Shown here in pieces: positions 25,270 through 34,751 of a stretch of 64,000 bases of DNA (positions are counted from its first letter, which is position 1; every line of letters begins with the position of its first letter). The DNA comes from Arthrobacter sp. MYb23 (GTDB taxonomy: Bacteria; Actinomycetota; Actinomycetes; Actinomycetales; Micrococcaceae). The notes beneath the pieces are model-generated. The model did not search any database, had not been told where the DNA came from, and saw only the letters and a program-made list of their open reading frames with translations. Made by a program: the position numbers and the translations under genes. The stretch lies in contig NZ_PCPR01000002.1 of the NCBI RefSeq assembly GCF_002979775.1, forward strand, positions 434,001 through 498,000, given 5' to 3'.

Positions 25270-27186
25270 CTAGGACTTGGCCCGGGCGCGGTTTGCCTTG
25301 GCACGCTCGTTGGAGTCCAGGATGAGCTTGCGGATACGGATATCTTCCGGCGTCACCTCAACGCACTCGTCTTCACGGGCGAATTCGAGGGACTCTTCGA
25401 GGGTCAGATCGCGCGGCGGCGTCAGGTTTTCGAAGGAGTCGGAGGAAGCTGCACGCATGTTGGTGAGCTTCTTCTCCTTGGTGATGTTGACGTCCATGTC
25501 GTCCGCGCGGGAGTTCTCGCCCACGATCATGCCTTCGTAAACCTCGGAGGTGGGCTTCACGAAGAAGGAACCGCGCTCCTGCAGGTTGATCATGGCGAAC
25601 GGCGTCACAACACCGGCGCGGTCGGCGATCATCGAACCGTTGGTGCGGTACTCGATGGGGCCGGCCCACGGCTCGTAGCCTTCAGAGATGGAGGCAGCGA
25701 TACCGGCACCGCGGGTGTCCGTGAGGAACTTGGTGCGGAAGCCGATCAGACCACGGGCAGGAACGATGAATTCCATACGGCACCAGCCGGTGCCGTGGTT
25801 GGCCATGTTGGTCATGCGGCCCTTGCGGGCGGCCATGAGCTGCGTAACGGAACCGAGGTACTCTTCCGGCACGTCAATGGTCATGTGTTCCATGGGCTCG
25901 TGGATCTTGCCATCGACGGTCTTGGTGACAACCTGGGGCTTGCCCACGGTCAACTCGAAGCCTTCGCGACGCATCTGCTCAACCAGGATGGCCAGCGCGA
26001 GCTCGCCACGGCCCTGGACTTCCCAGGCGTCGGGACGCTCGGTGGGGAGAACCTTGATGGAGACGTTACCGATCAGTTCCTTGTCCAGGCGATCCTTCAC
26101 CTGGCGGGCCGTAACCTTGGCGCCCTTGACCTTGCCGGCCAGCGGCGAGGTGTTGATACCGATGGTCATGGAGATCGCGGGATCGTCCACGGTGATCAAC
26201 GGCAGCGGCTGCGGGTTCTCGGCATCCGTCAGGGTTTCACCAATGGTGATCTCCTCGATGCCGGCAACAGCAACGATTTCACCCGGGCCGGCGGACTCGG
26301 CCGGGACACGGGTCAGGGCCTTGGTGGCCAGCAGTTCGGTGATCTTGACGTTCTTGAGCTCACCGTTGGCGCGTGCCCAAGCAACGGTCTGGCCCTTGCG
26401 GAGGGTGCCGTTGTAGATGCGGAGCAGGGCGAGGCGGCCAAGGAACGGCGATGCGTCCAGGTTGGTCACGTGTGCTTGCAGCACGCCGTCCGGGTTGTAC
26501 GTCGGAGCGGGGATGTGCTCGATGATCGTCTTGAAGAGGGGCTCAAGGTCCTCGTTCTCCGGAGCCGAGCCGTTGGCAGGCTGCTCCAGGGATGCGCGGC
26601 CAACCTTGGCAGCGGCGTAGACAACGGGAACTTCGAGGACCTTATCCAGGTCCAGGTCCGGAACTTCGTCGGCGAGGTCCGAGGCGAGACCGAGGAGCAG
26701 GTCCATGGACTCGTGGACAACTTCGTCGATGCGGGCGTCAGGACGGTCAGTCTTGTTGACCAGGAGGATGACCGGGAGGTGCGCGGCAAGAGCCTTACGG
26801 AGCACGAACCGGGTCTGGGGCAGGGGGCCCTCGGAGGAGTCGACCAGAAGGACGACGCCGTCAACCATGGACAGACCGCGCTCTACCTCGCCACCGAAGT
26901 CGGCGTGGCCGGGGGTGTCGATGACGTTGATGGTGATGGTCTCGCCGTTGGACGACGGGCCGTTGTAGGCAACCGTGGTGTTCTTCGCGAGGATGGTAAT
27001 GCCCTTTTCGCGTTCCAGGTCACCGGAGTCCATGACACGGTCCTCAACCTCACCATGGGAAGCGAAGGAGTTGGTCTGCTTGAGCATGGCGTCGACCAAA
27101 GTGGTCTTGCCGTGGTCAACGTGTGCGACGATCGCGACGTTGCGCAGATCGCTCCGCGACGCAGTGTTGGTGATGGTTTCAGACAT
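25270..27186 (-). CDS. typA: Translational GTPase TypA/BipA
   Basis: A 638-residue ribosome-associated GTPase acting in ribosome assembly and stress growth. G1 is AHVDHGKTTL (about 21-30), G3 DTPGHADFGGEVERGL and G4 NKTDRPDARIDE, followed by elongation-factor-like beta-barrel and alpha/beta domains (PEEYLGSVTQLMAARKGRMT, RGLIGFRTKFLTDTRG) and the TypA C-terminal domain. Full length for the family. Gap 27187-27469 lies between it and a divergent gene; it shows no gene, and I could not fix the promoter. Confidence 0.95.
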   Translation of the reverse strand: MSETITNTASRSDLRNVAIVAHVDHGKTTLVDAMLKQTNSFASHGEVEDRVMDSGDLEREKGITILAKNTTVAYNGPSSNGETITINVIDTPGHADFGGEVERGLSMVDGVVLLVDSSEGPLPQTRFVLRKALAAHLPVILLVNKTDRPDARIDEVVHESMDLLLGLASDLADEVPDLDLDKVLEVPVVYAAAKVGRASLEQPANGSAPENEDLEPLFKTIIEHIPAPTYNPDGVLQAHVTNLDASPFLGRLALLRIYNGTLRKGQTVAWARANGELKNVKITELLATKALTRVPAESAGPGEIVAVAGIEEITIGETLTDAENPQPLPLITVDDPAISMTIGINTSPLAGKVKGAKVTARQVKDRLDKELIGNVSIKVLPTERPDAWEVQGRGELALAILVEQMRREGFELTVGKPQVVTKTVDGKIHEPMEHMTIDVPEEYLGSVTQLMAARKGRMTNMANHGTGWCRMEFIVPARGLIGFRTKFLTDTRGAGIAASISEGYEPWAGPIEYRTNGSMIADRAGVVTPFAMINLQERGSFFVKPTSEVYEGMIVGENSRADDMDVNITKEKKLTNMRAASSDSFENLTPPRDLTLEESLEFAREDECVEVTPEDIRIRKLILDSNERAKANRARAKS

Positions 27187-27469
27187 GCGTTAATGACTCG
27201 TTTCAGTGGTGAAGTCAGCTGTTTGTATCCGCGCGCATACCTGATCGACTTGATCGGAACACACAGCGAAAAGACCCCGGGAGACAGGGCACCTGCATCC
27301 AGTCTAAACGCAGTTGCATTTCTGAGCCTAAAAAGCAAGCTATTCAACCCCCGGATGTGGCACTGCTCACACTCGAATGTTGTTACGTAAACGCAAGTCC
27401 AGATGCTGGATTTTCTTTGCCGGGTGCACCATGATGGGCAGCAGAACCAGTGCCACGTGGAGAACAACG

Positions 27470-28312
27470 ATGCGACAAGCTCCGGCCGTGTTCCGCATGC
27501 TCGCACCACTGATCGCCGCAGGCGTTCTCCTGGTGGGCTGCGGACCAAGCCCAGCGCCAATCACGGCCCCCTCTGGATCAACCGTGCCCGGGCCCGCGCA
27601 GACAGCAGCCGCGGATAAACCGCTGCGGATTGCGCCTGCCCCCAGTTCCCTCAACCTTCCCGTGGGCTCGCTGTACAAGAACCCCGCCAACAACCGCAGT
27701 GAACTGGTTCTCGCCGACGTACTGCACACCGCGGTACTCATTGGCGATTCCCAGTCGATGCCGAAGGACTCCTGGCCGCAGCAGGGCATCGCAGCCATGG
27801 GCTACAAACTGCATGTAGTGGGCATGGGCGGCACCGGCTATGTGGCAAGCAATGGGAAGACCGGCAACTACATCGATGCGTTGCAACGCGGTGACTGGGT
27901 GCTTCCCTTCGGCGATCCACCGTTGATCGTGATTCAGGGTGGCGGCAATGATGCCACCCAACGTGCCACAGACGCGCAGATCTCCAGCAACGCCGAGCGA
28001 CTTCTCGCTGCACTGAAAAAGAGGTACCCGGGAACCACCTTGGCCATGATCGGAACCCTCGCCAGGGGTGTGGGCAACGGCGGAGGACGTCGTACGGAAA
28101 TAGATGCCCTCCTGGGACGCATCGCGGCCAAGCACGCCATACCGTTCGTCAGCGCGGGCGACTGGCTCACCCGCTACAACGCGATCGGGGATCTTCAGGA
28201 CGGCGTGCATTTGAAGCCTGCCGGGCACGCAAAGCTGGGCGCCGCACTGGCTCGCGAATTCACCGCCCTTGGCCTCACGGCACGCCCGGACAGTTCCGAG
28301 CCGGCCAAGTAG
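27470..28312 (+). CDS. SGNH/GDSL-type hydrolase lipoprotein
   Basis: A 280-residue secreted lipoprotein. A signal peptide (VFRMLAPLIAAGVLLVGCG) ends in the LVGC lipobox. The hydrolase domain starts near residue 85 with VLIGDSQSMP, a GDSx block I with the nucleophile Ser, then GMGGTGY, GGGNDA (block III) and the C-terminal DGVHLKPAGH, giving the catalytic Asp and His. Substrate is probably an ester or acyl group on an envelope glycan or lipid, which is inference. ATG 27470 is chosen because GGAG stands 7 nt upstream; the frame is open 31 codons earlier. Confidence 0.85.
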   Translation: MRQAPAVFRMLAPLIAAGVLLVGCGPSPAPITAPSGSTVPGPAQTAAADKPLRIAPAPSSLNLPVGSLYKNPANNRSELVLADVLHTAVLIGDSQSMPKDSWPQQGIAAMGYKLHVVGMGGTGYVASNGKTGNYIDALQRGDWVLPFGDPPLIVIQGGGNDATQRATDAQISSNAERLLAALKKRYPGTTLAMIGTLARGVGNGGGRRTEIDALLGRIAAKHAIPFVSAGDWLTRYNAIGDLQDGVHLKPAGHAKLGAALAREFTALGLTARPDSSEPAK

Positions 28313-28351
28313 CCCGCGGCGTCGTCGATCAACCGTCATGGACTAACGGCA

Positions 28352-28390
28352 AGAGCCGGTGGTTCCCATCCAAAGGGAACCACCGGCTCT
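28352..28390. terminator. Bidirectional terminator
   Basis: Perfect AGAGCCGGTGGTTCCC stem with its complement and a 7-nt loop, between the convergent SGNH hydrolase gene and the peptide importer operon. Confidence 0.85.
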
Positions 28391-28422
28391 GTTGCCAGTC
28401 AGCCGTTAACGCTCGACGCCGG

Positions 28423-30138
28423 TCAGGCCACCTCGGGTGGCAACAGCAGCGAACCACCCGGAATCGCGTCCAGGAGTGCTTGCGTGTAGGCCTCGCGCGG
28501 GTTGTCGAAGACGTCATCCGTGCTGCCCGTTTCCACAAGCTTGCCCTTCTGCATCACACAGACGTGGTCCGCGATCTGACGGACAACCGCGAGGTCGTGG
28601 GTAATGAACAGGTAGGTCAGGCCAAGGTTGTCCTGAAGATCCGCCAACAGGTTCAACACCTGAGCCTGCACCAGGACGTCAAGCGCGGACACAGCCTCAT
28701 CGCAAATGATGACTTCCGGGTCCAAGGCCAGCGCACGGGCAATGGCAATACGCTGCCGCTGGCCACCGGAGAGTTCGTTAGGGTACCGGCGCATGGTGGA
28801 CTGTGGCAGGGCCACTTGATCCAACAGCTCACGGACCTTCTTCTCGCGGCTGGCCTTCGTTCCGATCTTGTGCGTCCTCAACGGTTCTTCAATGGTGCGG
28901 AAGATGTTGTACATGGGATCGAGAGAACCGTAGGGATCCTGGAAGATGGGCTGCACCCGGCGACGGAACTTGAACAGGTCCTTGCTGTTGAGCGTCGAGG
29001 TATCCACCCCATCAAAGATGATCTTCCCTGAGGTCGGTTCCAACAGGTTCAGAACCATTTGCGCCACAGTGGACTTGCCGGATCCAGACTCACCAACAAT
29101 GGCCGTGGTGGTTCCACGCTTGACGGCAAAGGAAACGGAGTCAACTGCGGTGAAGTCCGTGGACTTCCCAATGCCGCCGCGAAGCTTGAAGACCTTGGTC
29201 AGGTTTTCAACCTTCAGGACCTCCTCCGGGAGCGAAGCCTCGACGACGACCGGCTCTGTGGGAGCCAGGAGCTCCTCCGATTCGATGCCCTGTTCCTTGG
29301 CCACCTGGATACGACGTGAAGCCAGCGACGGCGCCGAAGCCACCAGTCGCTTCGTGTAGGGGTGCCGCGGGTTGCGGAGCAGCTCGAGTGAAGGGCCGGC
29401 TTCAACAACCTGGCCCTTGTACATGACAACCACTTTGTCCGCACGCTCAGCTGCGAGGCCGAGATCGTGGGTGATGAGAAGCACGGCTGTTCCCAGCTCG
29501 GACGTCATCTTGTCCAGGTGATCCAGAATCTGGCGCTGGACCGTAACGTCAAGTGCCGACGTCGGCTCGTCAGCAATGAGCAGGCGCGGCTGGCATGAAA
29601 GCCCGATTGCAATAAGGGCACGCTGGCGCATACCTCCGGAGAACTCATGGGGGTACTGTTTTGCCCTGCGCGACGCATCAGGCAGCCCGGCCTCGGAGAG
29701 CACCTTGGCTACGTCTTCAGGCCCTGAAGGGAGCCCGTTCGCTTTCAAGGTCTCTTTGACCTGGAAGCCGATCTTCCATACGGGGTTCAGGTTGGACATG
29801 GGGTCCTGTGGAACCATGCCAATGGAATTGCCGCGGAGCTCGATCATGCGCTTCTCGCTGGCATGGGCAATGTCCTCGCCGTCGAAGAGAATTTCTCCGG
29901 CAGCCACCCGACCGTTCCCTGGAAGCAGCCCAATAGCAGCAAGGGCTGAGGTCGATTTTCCTGAGCCCGACTCCCCCACGATAGCGACTGTCTCGCCCGG
30001 CATGACAGTGAGGTGTGCGTTCCTCACTGCATTGACTTCTCCATTGCTCGTGGCGAAGTTGATTGCGAGGTTCTTGATCTCCAGCAGCGGACGCTCGGAG
30101 CCAGCGACTTCTTCCTTGATATGAACTGAAGAGTTCAT
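28423..30138 (-). CDS. Peptide-type ABC importer, fused double ATPase
   Basis: A 571-residue protein containing two complete ABC ATPase domains, equal to DppD plus DppF fused. Domain 1: GESGSGKSTSALAAIG (near 50), signature FSGGMRQRALIAIG and Walker [13 protein letters not shown]. Domain 2 (from about 300): GESGSGKSTVAQMVL, LSGGQRQRIAIARALALDP and VIICDEAVSALD. Each domain ends in an oligopeptide-type cap (NPRHPYTKRLV, NPREAYTQALL). It powers import with the two permeases upstream. ATG 30138 (AAAGG upstream) is chosen over ATG 30153, which overlaps the permease stop in an ATGA. Confidence 0.93.
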   Translation of the reverse strand: MNSSVHIKEEVAGSERPLLEIKNLAINFATSNGEVNAVRNAHLTVMPGETVAIVGESGSGKSTSALAAIGLLPGNGRVAAGEILFDGEDIAHASEKRMIELRGNSIGMVPQDPMSNLNPVWKIGFQVKETLKANGLPSGPEDVAKVLSEAGLPDASRRAKQYPHEFSGGMRQRALIAIGLSCQPRLLIADEPTSALDVTVQRQILDHLDKMTSELGTAVLLITHDLGLAAERADKVVVMYKGQVVEAGPSLELLRNPRHPYTKRLVASAPSLASRRIQVAKEQGIESEELLAPTEPVVVEASLPEEVLKVENLTKVFKLRGGIGKSTDFTAVDSVSFAVKRGTTTAIVGESGSGKSTVAQMVLNLLEPTSGKIIFDGVDTSTLNSKDLFKFRRRVQPIFQDPYGSLDPMYNIFRTIEEPLRTHKIGTKASREKKVRELLDQVALPQSTMRRYPNELSGGQRQRIAIARALALDPEVIICDEAVSALDVLVQAQVLNLLADLQDNLGLTYLFITHDLAVVRQIADHVCVMQKGKLVETGSTDDVFDNPREAYTQALLDAIPGGSLLLPPEVA

Positions 30139-30149
30139 GGCTTCGCCTT

Positions 30150-31133
30150 TCATCGTTTGCGGGCCTTGGGATCCAAGGCATCACGGAGGGCATCGCCGAG
30201 CATGATGAAGCTCAGGACTGTGATCGACAGTGCGATAGCCGGGTAGAGCAGGGGCATCGGGTTGGAACGGAGAGATGCCTGTGCAGCCTGGATGTCATTG
30301 CCCCATGACATAACGCTTGGCGGCAGGCCAATACCCAGGAAGGACAGTGTCGACTCAGCAACAATGAACGTGCCGAGGGAAATGGTTGCCACCACGATGA
30401 TTGGTGCCAGGGAGTTGGGCAGCACGTGACGCAGCAGTGAACGGAAGCGCGAAACACCCAGGGATCGTGCAGCAACTACAAAGTCGGCATTCCTGACTTC
30501 AATCACTGCACCTCGGGTGATGCGGGCAATTTGTGGCCACCCAAAGACGATAAGAATCAGCACCAGCGTCCACACCGTACGGTTCGCACGGAAAACGGGG
30601 AGCTGCATCATGACGATTGCGCCAAGGATCAGCGGCAATGCGAAGAAGATGTCCGTCAGGCGGGCCAGAAGCGCATCTGCCCAACCACCGTAGTATCCGG
30701 CGAGGGCACCAACAATGCCACCGAAAAGAACGACGCCGATGGTAGTGAACAGACCAACGGTCACCGAGGATCGGGTACCGAAAATGACGCGGGCATAAAC
30801 GTCACACCCCTGCTGTGTGAAACCAAGGGGGTGGCCCGATGCCGGTCCCCCATCGGAGTTGGACAGCTGGCAGGCCTCGTTGGAGGGATCAATTTGTGAG
30901 AACAGGCCGGGGAAGAGCGATACAACCACAACGGCCAGAATCATGATGGCCGAGATGATGAACAGTGGCTGCTTGCGCAGGTTCTTCCACGCCTCACCCC
31001 ACAGGCTTGAAGGAGCACTGTCTTCCTTGACCTTGTCGGTGGCCTGAAGCGGCGTTTCGTCAAGGTCGGCAACAAAGTGCTCGATGTGTCGCCGGGTGGT
31101 GTCCTGCCCGGTCAGATTACTTTCAGGAGTCAT
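30150..31133 (-). CDS. Peptide-type ABC importer, permease (DppC-like)
   Basis: A 327-residue permease with six predicted membrane helices and an OppC N-terminal hydrophilic region. Coupling-loop motif: VVAARSLGVSRFRSLLRHVLP. Start ATG 31133 lies inside the 3' end of the DppB-like gene (11-nt overlap), so the two permeases are coupled. Substrate class is peptide or nickel-type by family; the name stays generic because specificity is set by the binding protein. Confidence 0.92.
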   Translation of the reverse strand: MTPESNLTGQDTTRRHIEHFVADLDETPLQATDKVKEDSAPSSLWGEAWKNLRKQPLFIISAIMILAVVVVSLFPGLFSQIDPSNEACQLSNSDGGPASGHPLGFTQQGCDVYARVIFGTRSSVTVGLFTTIGVVLFGGIVGALAGYYGGWADALLARLTDIFFALPLILGAIVMMQLPVFRANRTVWTLVLILIVFGWPQIARITRGAVIEVRNADFVVAARSLGVSRFRSLLRHVLPNSLAPIIVVATISLGTFIVAESTLSFLGIGLPPSVMSWGNDIQAAQASLRSNPMPLLYPAIALSITVLSFIMLGDALRDALDPKARKR

Positions 31134-32052
31134 AGCGGATCCTCGGGTCAAGCCAGGCGTAAAGGAGGTCAACAAGCAGGTTGGAGAGGCAATAGATCAA
31201 CACCAACACCGTGACAATGGAGACCACCGTGGGTCCCTCACCCGACAAGACGGCTCGATACAGCCTGTTGCCAACGCCGGGGACGTTGAAGATACCTTCT
31301 GTGACAATAGCTCCGCCCATCAAGGTGCCAAGGTCTGCGCCGAGGAACGTCACCACTGGAATAAGCGAGTTCCGCAGAATGTGGACGTTGACAACCCTGA
31401 AACGGGACAACCCTTTAGCGGTGGCTGTCCGGACATAGTCGGCGTTCATGTTTTCAATGACGCTGGTCCGGGTCAAGCGTAGAACGTAGGCAAACGATGC
31501 CAGGCCAAGAACGATTGCAGGCAGGATCAAGTCCTGCACTGGCGCGGCCGCGCTGACAGTTGGTTTAGCCCACCCCAGCTGCACACCGATGAAGAACTGA
31601 AGAATGAAGCCAAGAACGAAGATCGGGATACCGATGACGATCAGCGAGGCAATCAGAACGGTGCCGTCGAAGAACTTGCCCTTGCGAAGACCTGCGATGA
31701 GGCCGAAGGCGATGCCGAAGACTGCTTCGAAGATGAGAGCCATCACTGCAAGCCGGGCTGTCACAGGGAAAACCTCGCCGAGGACGGCGGCAATGGGCCG
31801 GCCGGAGAAGTCCTGGCCGAGGTCGAAGGTGAAGATGCTCTTTAGATAGAGCAAGTACTGAACGATAAAGGGCTGGTCCAGGTTGTACTGAGCCCGTAGT
31901 TTCGCGGCAACAGCTTCGTTAACGGGCTTGTCGCCGAACAGGGCGGCAATGGGGTCGCCGGGAAGGCTGAAAACCAGGAAGTAGACCAGCAGTGTGGCTC
32001 CCAGGAAGACTGGAATCAACTGGAGGAATCGCTTAAGGATGTAAGTGGCCAT
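31123..32052 (-). CDS. Peptide-type ABC importer, permease (DppB-like)
   Basis: A 309-residue DppB-like permease with six membrane helices, LPGDPIAALFGDK in the first periplasmic loop, and the coupling motif VRTATAKGLSRFRVVNVHIL. It lies 210 nt downstream of the binding-protein gene; that gap holds two hairpins that may lower expression of the downstream genes relative to the binding protein. Confidence 0.92.
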   Translation of the reverse strand: MATYILKRFLQLIPVFLGATLLVYFLVFSLPGDPIAALFGDKPVNEAVAAKLRAQYNLDQPFIVQYLLYLKSIFTFDLGQDFSGRPIAAVLGEVFPVTARLAVMALIFEAVFGIAFGLIAGLRKGKFFDGTVLIASLIVIGIPIFVLGFILQFFIGVQLGWAKPTVSAAAPVQDLILPAIVLGLASFAYVLRLTRTSVIENMNADYVRTATAKGLSRFRVVNVHILRNSLIPVVTFLGADLGTLMGGAIVTEGIFNVPGVGNRLYRAVLSGEGPTVVSIVTVLVLIYCLSNLLVDLLYAWLDPRIRYDS

Positions 32053-32173
32053 CAGCGCATCACACCCCGATCAGCAGGCACCCTGTCCAGGGGTGCAGCG
32101 GAGTTGTTCATCGAAGAACCTTTTCGTCTGATGTGCAAACGTTCCCTGCCAAGGCAAAGTAGGCCTGCACAAG

Positions 32174-32197
32174 GACGCCCAACCGGAGTTGGGCGTC
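32174..32197 (-). promoter_or_regulatory. Intercistronic hairpin in the peptide importer operon
   Basis: GACGCCCAAC and GTTGGGCGTC with a CGGA loop, downstream of the binding-protein gene. Confidence 0.6.
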
Positions 32198-32217
32198 ATT
32201 GATTTGCAACGTGATAC

Positions 32218-32254
32218 GGCGGCGGACGTGCTCAGCTGAGCACCTCCGCCGCCG
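32218..32254 (-). terminator. Partial terminator after the peptide-binding protein gene
   Basis: GGCGGCGG/CCGCCGCC outer arms enclose GTGCTCAGCTGAGCAC, itself palindromic. No T-run follows, so it probably attenuates rather than ends the operon message. Confidence 0.6.
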
Positions 32255-32262
32255 TTTCGCGG

Positions 32263-33900
32263 TTACTTGCCAGTGATGTTGTAGTACAGCGGAACGCCGT
32301 CCCAACCGTAGTCAACATTGGTGACGCCAGTGCTCCAGCCACCCTGTGATACCTGGTACCACAGCGGGATGGCGGGAAGGTCCTGCAACAGGATTTCCTG
32401 GGCCTTGTTCATTGCCTTGTTACCGTCGGCAACGGAAGGTGCGGAGAGTCCGTCAGAGATCGCCTTGTCAAAGGTGGGGTTCTCGTAGCGGGCGTCGTTC
32501 GAGCCAGCGCCGGTCTTGTAGATCGGGCCGAGGAAGTTGTACAGCGACGGGTAGTCTGCCTGCCAGCCAGCGCGGATTGCACCGGTCAGCTTGCCGGTGG
32601 TTGCAAGGTCGCGGGCTTCCTTGAACGTTGCGAAAGGAAGACCCTCTGCCTTGATGCCGAGGTTGTTCTTCAGCTGGTTGGTAAGAGCCTCAACCCAAGC
32701 CTTGTGGCCACCCTTGTCAGCGTTGTACGCAATGGTGAAGGCCGTGTTCGGGTCCCACTTCTGGATGGCGTCTGCCTTGGCCCAGAGGTCCTTGGCCTTG
32801 GTTGCATCGAAGTTCAGGTTGTCCGAGCCCGGGATGCTGTCGCTGTAACCGTCGAGGACGGGGGCAGTGAAGTCCTTGGCCGGCTGGCGGCCACCGCTGA
32901 AGATCACCTTAGTGATCTCTTCCCGGTTGATGGCCATGGAGATTGCCTGACGGCGGAGCTTGCCGGCCTCGCCACTCCATTCCGGAAGGTACTCCGGGAT
33001 AGCAATGGTCTGGTTGCCTGCGTACGGCTTCTCAATGAAGCGATCGCCAAGATCAGACTTGAAGTTCTTGAGGGCGCTCGTGGGGATGACCTGCAGAATG
33101 TCCAGGTTGTTGGACAGCAGATCCTGGTAGGCAGCGTCATCGTTCTGGAAGATCTTGAACGTCACGCCACCGTTCTTTGCCTTACGGGGACCGTTGTAAT
33201 CGGCGTTCGGGACCAGCTGGATCTGCACGTTGTGCTGCCAACCGTTCTCCGCCATCTTGTACGGGCCGTTGCCTACGGGCTTCTCGCCGTAGGTCTTGGG
33301 ATCGGCAAGTGCTGCCGCCGGAACCGGCATGAACGCCGTGTAACCGAGACGGAGCGGCCAGTCAGATTCCGGCTGCTTGAGTTCGACTGTGAAGGTGGTG
33401 TCGTCGACAACCTTCAGGCCGGACAGCGTGTCCACCGTGGAACCCTCTGCACTGGCTTCGTCGTAACCCTTGATGCTCTCAAAGAAGGTGGCGCTCAGTT
33501 GAGCGTTCTTTGCCGCTGCACCGTAGTTCCAGGAGTCAACAAAGGTCTTGGCCGTGATGGCGTCACCGTTGGTGAACTTCTGGTCCTTCTTGATCTTGAT
33601 GGTGAAGTTCTGTGCGTCAGGCGCCTCAATGGACTCCGCCAACTCGTTCACCGGCTTGCCCGAAGGGTCATAGCTGACAAGGCCAGAGAAGATGAGCGTG
33701 GCAATCTTGCCGCCGCCGACTTCGTTGATATCTGCCGGCATGAGCGGGCGCTGCGGCTCGGAGCCGTCGGCAATGATGACCTTGTTCGGGTCGCCCGCGG
33801 ACGTACCGGAGTCGTTGCTGCCGCCGCCACCGCAACCGGTAGCTGCGAGGGCGATGATCGCCGCTACGCCTAGAGCTTTGGAAGTGCGCGAGAAACGCAT
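32263..33900 (-). CDS. Peptide-type ABC importer, substrate-binding lipoprotein
   Basis: A 545-residue family 5 solute-binding protein. Signal peptide with lipobox LAATGC (cysteine near residue 23), then a GGGGSNDSG linker. Typical family features include YDPSGKPVNELAESIEAPD, FTIKIKKDQKFTNGDAITAK and GNGPYKMAENGW. It delivers peptides or related solutes to the permeases. ATG 33900 is preceded by GGAGGCGG. As first gene of the operon its promoter must lie in 33901-34160. Confidence 0.93.
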   Translation of the reverse strand: MRFSRTSKALGVAAIIALAATGCGGGGSNDSGTSAGDPNKVIIADGSEPQRPLMPADINEVGGGKIATLIFSGLVSYDPSGKPVNELAESIEAPDAQNFTIKIKKDQKFTNGDAITAKTFVDSWNYGAAAKNAQLSATFFESIKGYDEASAEGSTVDTLSGLKVVDDTTFTVELKQPESDWPLRLGYTAFMPVPAAALADPKTYGEKPVGNGPYKMAENGWQHNVQIQLVPNADYNGPRKAKNGGVTFKIFQNDDAAYQDLLSNNLDILQVIPTSALKNFKSDLGDRFIEKPYAGNQTIAIPEYLPEWSGEAGKLRRQAISMAINREEITKVIFSGGRQPAKDFTAPVLDGYSDSIPGSDNLNFDATKAKDLWAKADAIQKWDPNTAFTIAYNADKGGHKAWVEALTNQLKNNLGIKAEGLPFATFKEARDLATTGKLTGAIRAGWQADYPSLYNFLGPIYKTGAGSNDARYENPTFDKAISDGLSAPSVADGNKAMNKAQEILLQDLPAIPLWYQVSQGGWSTGVTNVDYGWDGVPLYYNITGK

Positions 33901-33961
33901 TCCGCCTCCTATGAGTCGTGGAGTTGAGCAGGGAAAATTCGTGATTTCCCCCAGGCACAGG

Positions 33962-33978
33962 CACAGTTTCCTACTGTG
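33962..33978. promoter_or_regulatory. Inverted repeat upstream of the peptide importer
   Basis: CACAGT-TTCCT-ACTGTG, 62 nt before the binding-protein start. It is a possible operator. The rest of 33901-34222 shows no gene, only this repeat and the terminator at 34161. Confidence 0.4.
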
Positions 33979-34160
33979 ACGTTGCCTACATGTGAGTGTA
34001 AGCCTACCCACATTGTGTCCGGATGATGGGACATGCTGGCCAAACTGTAACCGTTCCGCAACCTACACATGCCTAAATTGACGCGGATTTCAAGTCAAAC
34101 GCTACTCGGTGGTAATATTCGCTGTCTGACAGCAGGACAGGACGATTTTTAGGCAAAGAA

Positions 34161-34188
34161 GGGCCCCGGTTCCATGGAACCGGGGCCC
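34161..34188 (-). terminator. Terminator after the AHSA1 gene
   Basis: Perfect 28-nt palindrome (GGGCCCCGGTTCCA and its complement). Read leftward it is followed by TTCTTT. Confidence 0.9.
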
Positions 34189-34222
34189 TGTCCCACGCTT
34201 GGGAAAATCTTTGCAGTAGCGG

Positions 34223-34690
34223 CTAATGACGCTCGGCCAAAGTTGCCAATTGTCCTGTCACCAAGCTCCAGCCCTCCTGCAAGCCCAGCTGCTCATGCTG
34301 GGCGCGCGACTCCGGATCCCCGTGACGGGCGACGATCCGGTACAAGGTTCCCTCTGTGTGATCGGTGAAAGTGACCTCCCCCGTCACCGCGACGGGCATG
34401 GGGCGGGCGGGCCTAAGGCTGCTGTCTACAGCATTGGTAAACACCAGGCGCTCCCCCTGATCAACTACGAGGAAAGCTGCGTCCATGTGTGGAACGAACG
34501 TAGAACCGTCCTCGCTCATGGAAGTTACGAAGCCGCCCCCGGCATGCGGTGCGAACGACTCCACCCTGCACGTGTAAGGCTCGGGAATCCACCACTGCTC
34601 GAAGAGTTCAGGCGTTGTCCAAGCGCTCCAAACGGTGGCCCGGGACGCACGAATGACCCTCTCGATCACGAGGTCAAGATCACGATTCAT
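34223..34690 (-). CDS. AHSA1/SRPBCC-family protein
   Basis: A 155-residue START-like domain protein (LVIERVIRASRATVWSAWTT, ELFEQWWIPEPYTCRVESFA, with TGEVTFTDHTEGTLYRIVAR and GLQEGWSLVTGQL at the C-terminus). The fold binds hydrophobic ligands, and members are often partners of ArsR-type regulators or of unknown function. ATG 34690 is preceded by AAGGAGAA. Its own terminator lies 35 nt downstream. No regulator is adjacent. Confidence 0.9.
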   Translation of the reverse strand: MNRDLDLVIERVIRASRATVWSAWTTPELFEQWWIPEPYTCRVESFAPHAGGGFVTSMSEDGSTFVPHMDAAFLVVDQGERLVFTNAVDSSLRPARPMPVAVTGEVTFTDHTEGTLYRIVARHGDPESRAQHEQLGLQEGWSLVTGQLATLAERH

Positions 34691-34739
34691 GGTTCTCCTT
34701 GAAGTTGCTGGTACTGGAGGCCGCTACGTCCTGACCTAT

Positions 34740-34745
34740 TATGCT
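34740..34745 (+). promoter_or_regulatory. Candidate -10 box of the small acidic protein gene
   Basis: TATGCT followed by GGGCGG and the ATG at 34752. GGGCGG could also act as a ribosome-binding site. Confidence 0.4.
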
Positions 34746-34751
34746 GGGCGG

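Noticed and set aside
25195..27390. 731-codon open frame on the + strand
   Set aside because: It is antisense to typA, has a composition typical of a GC-rich shadow frame, and contains no family motif.
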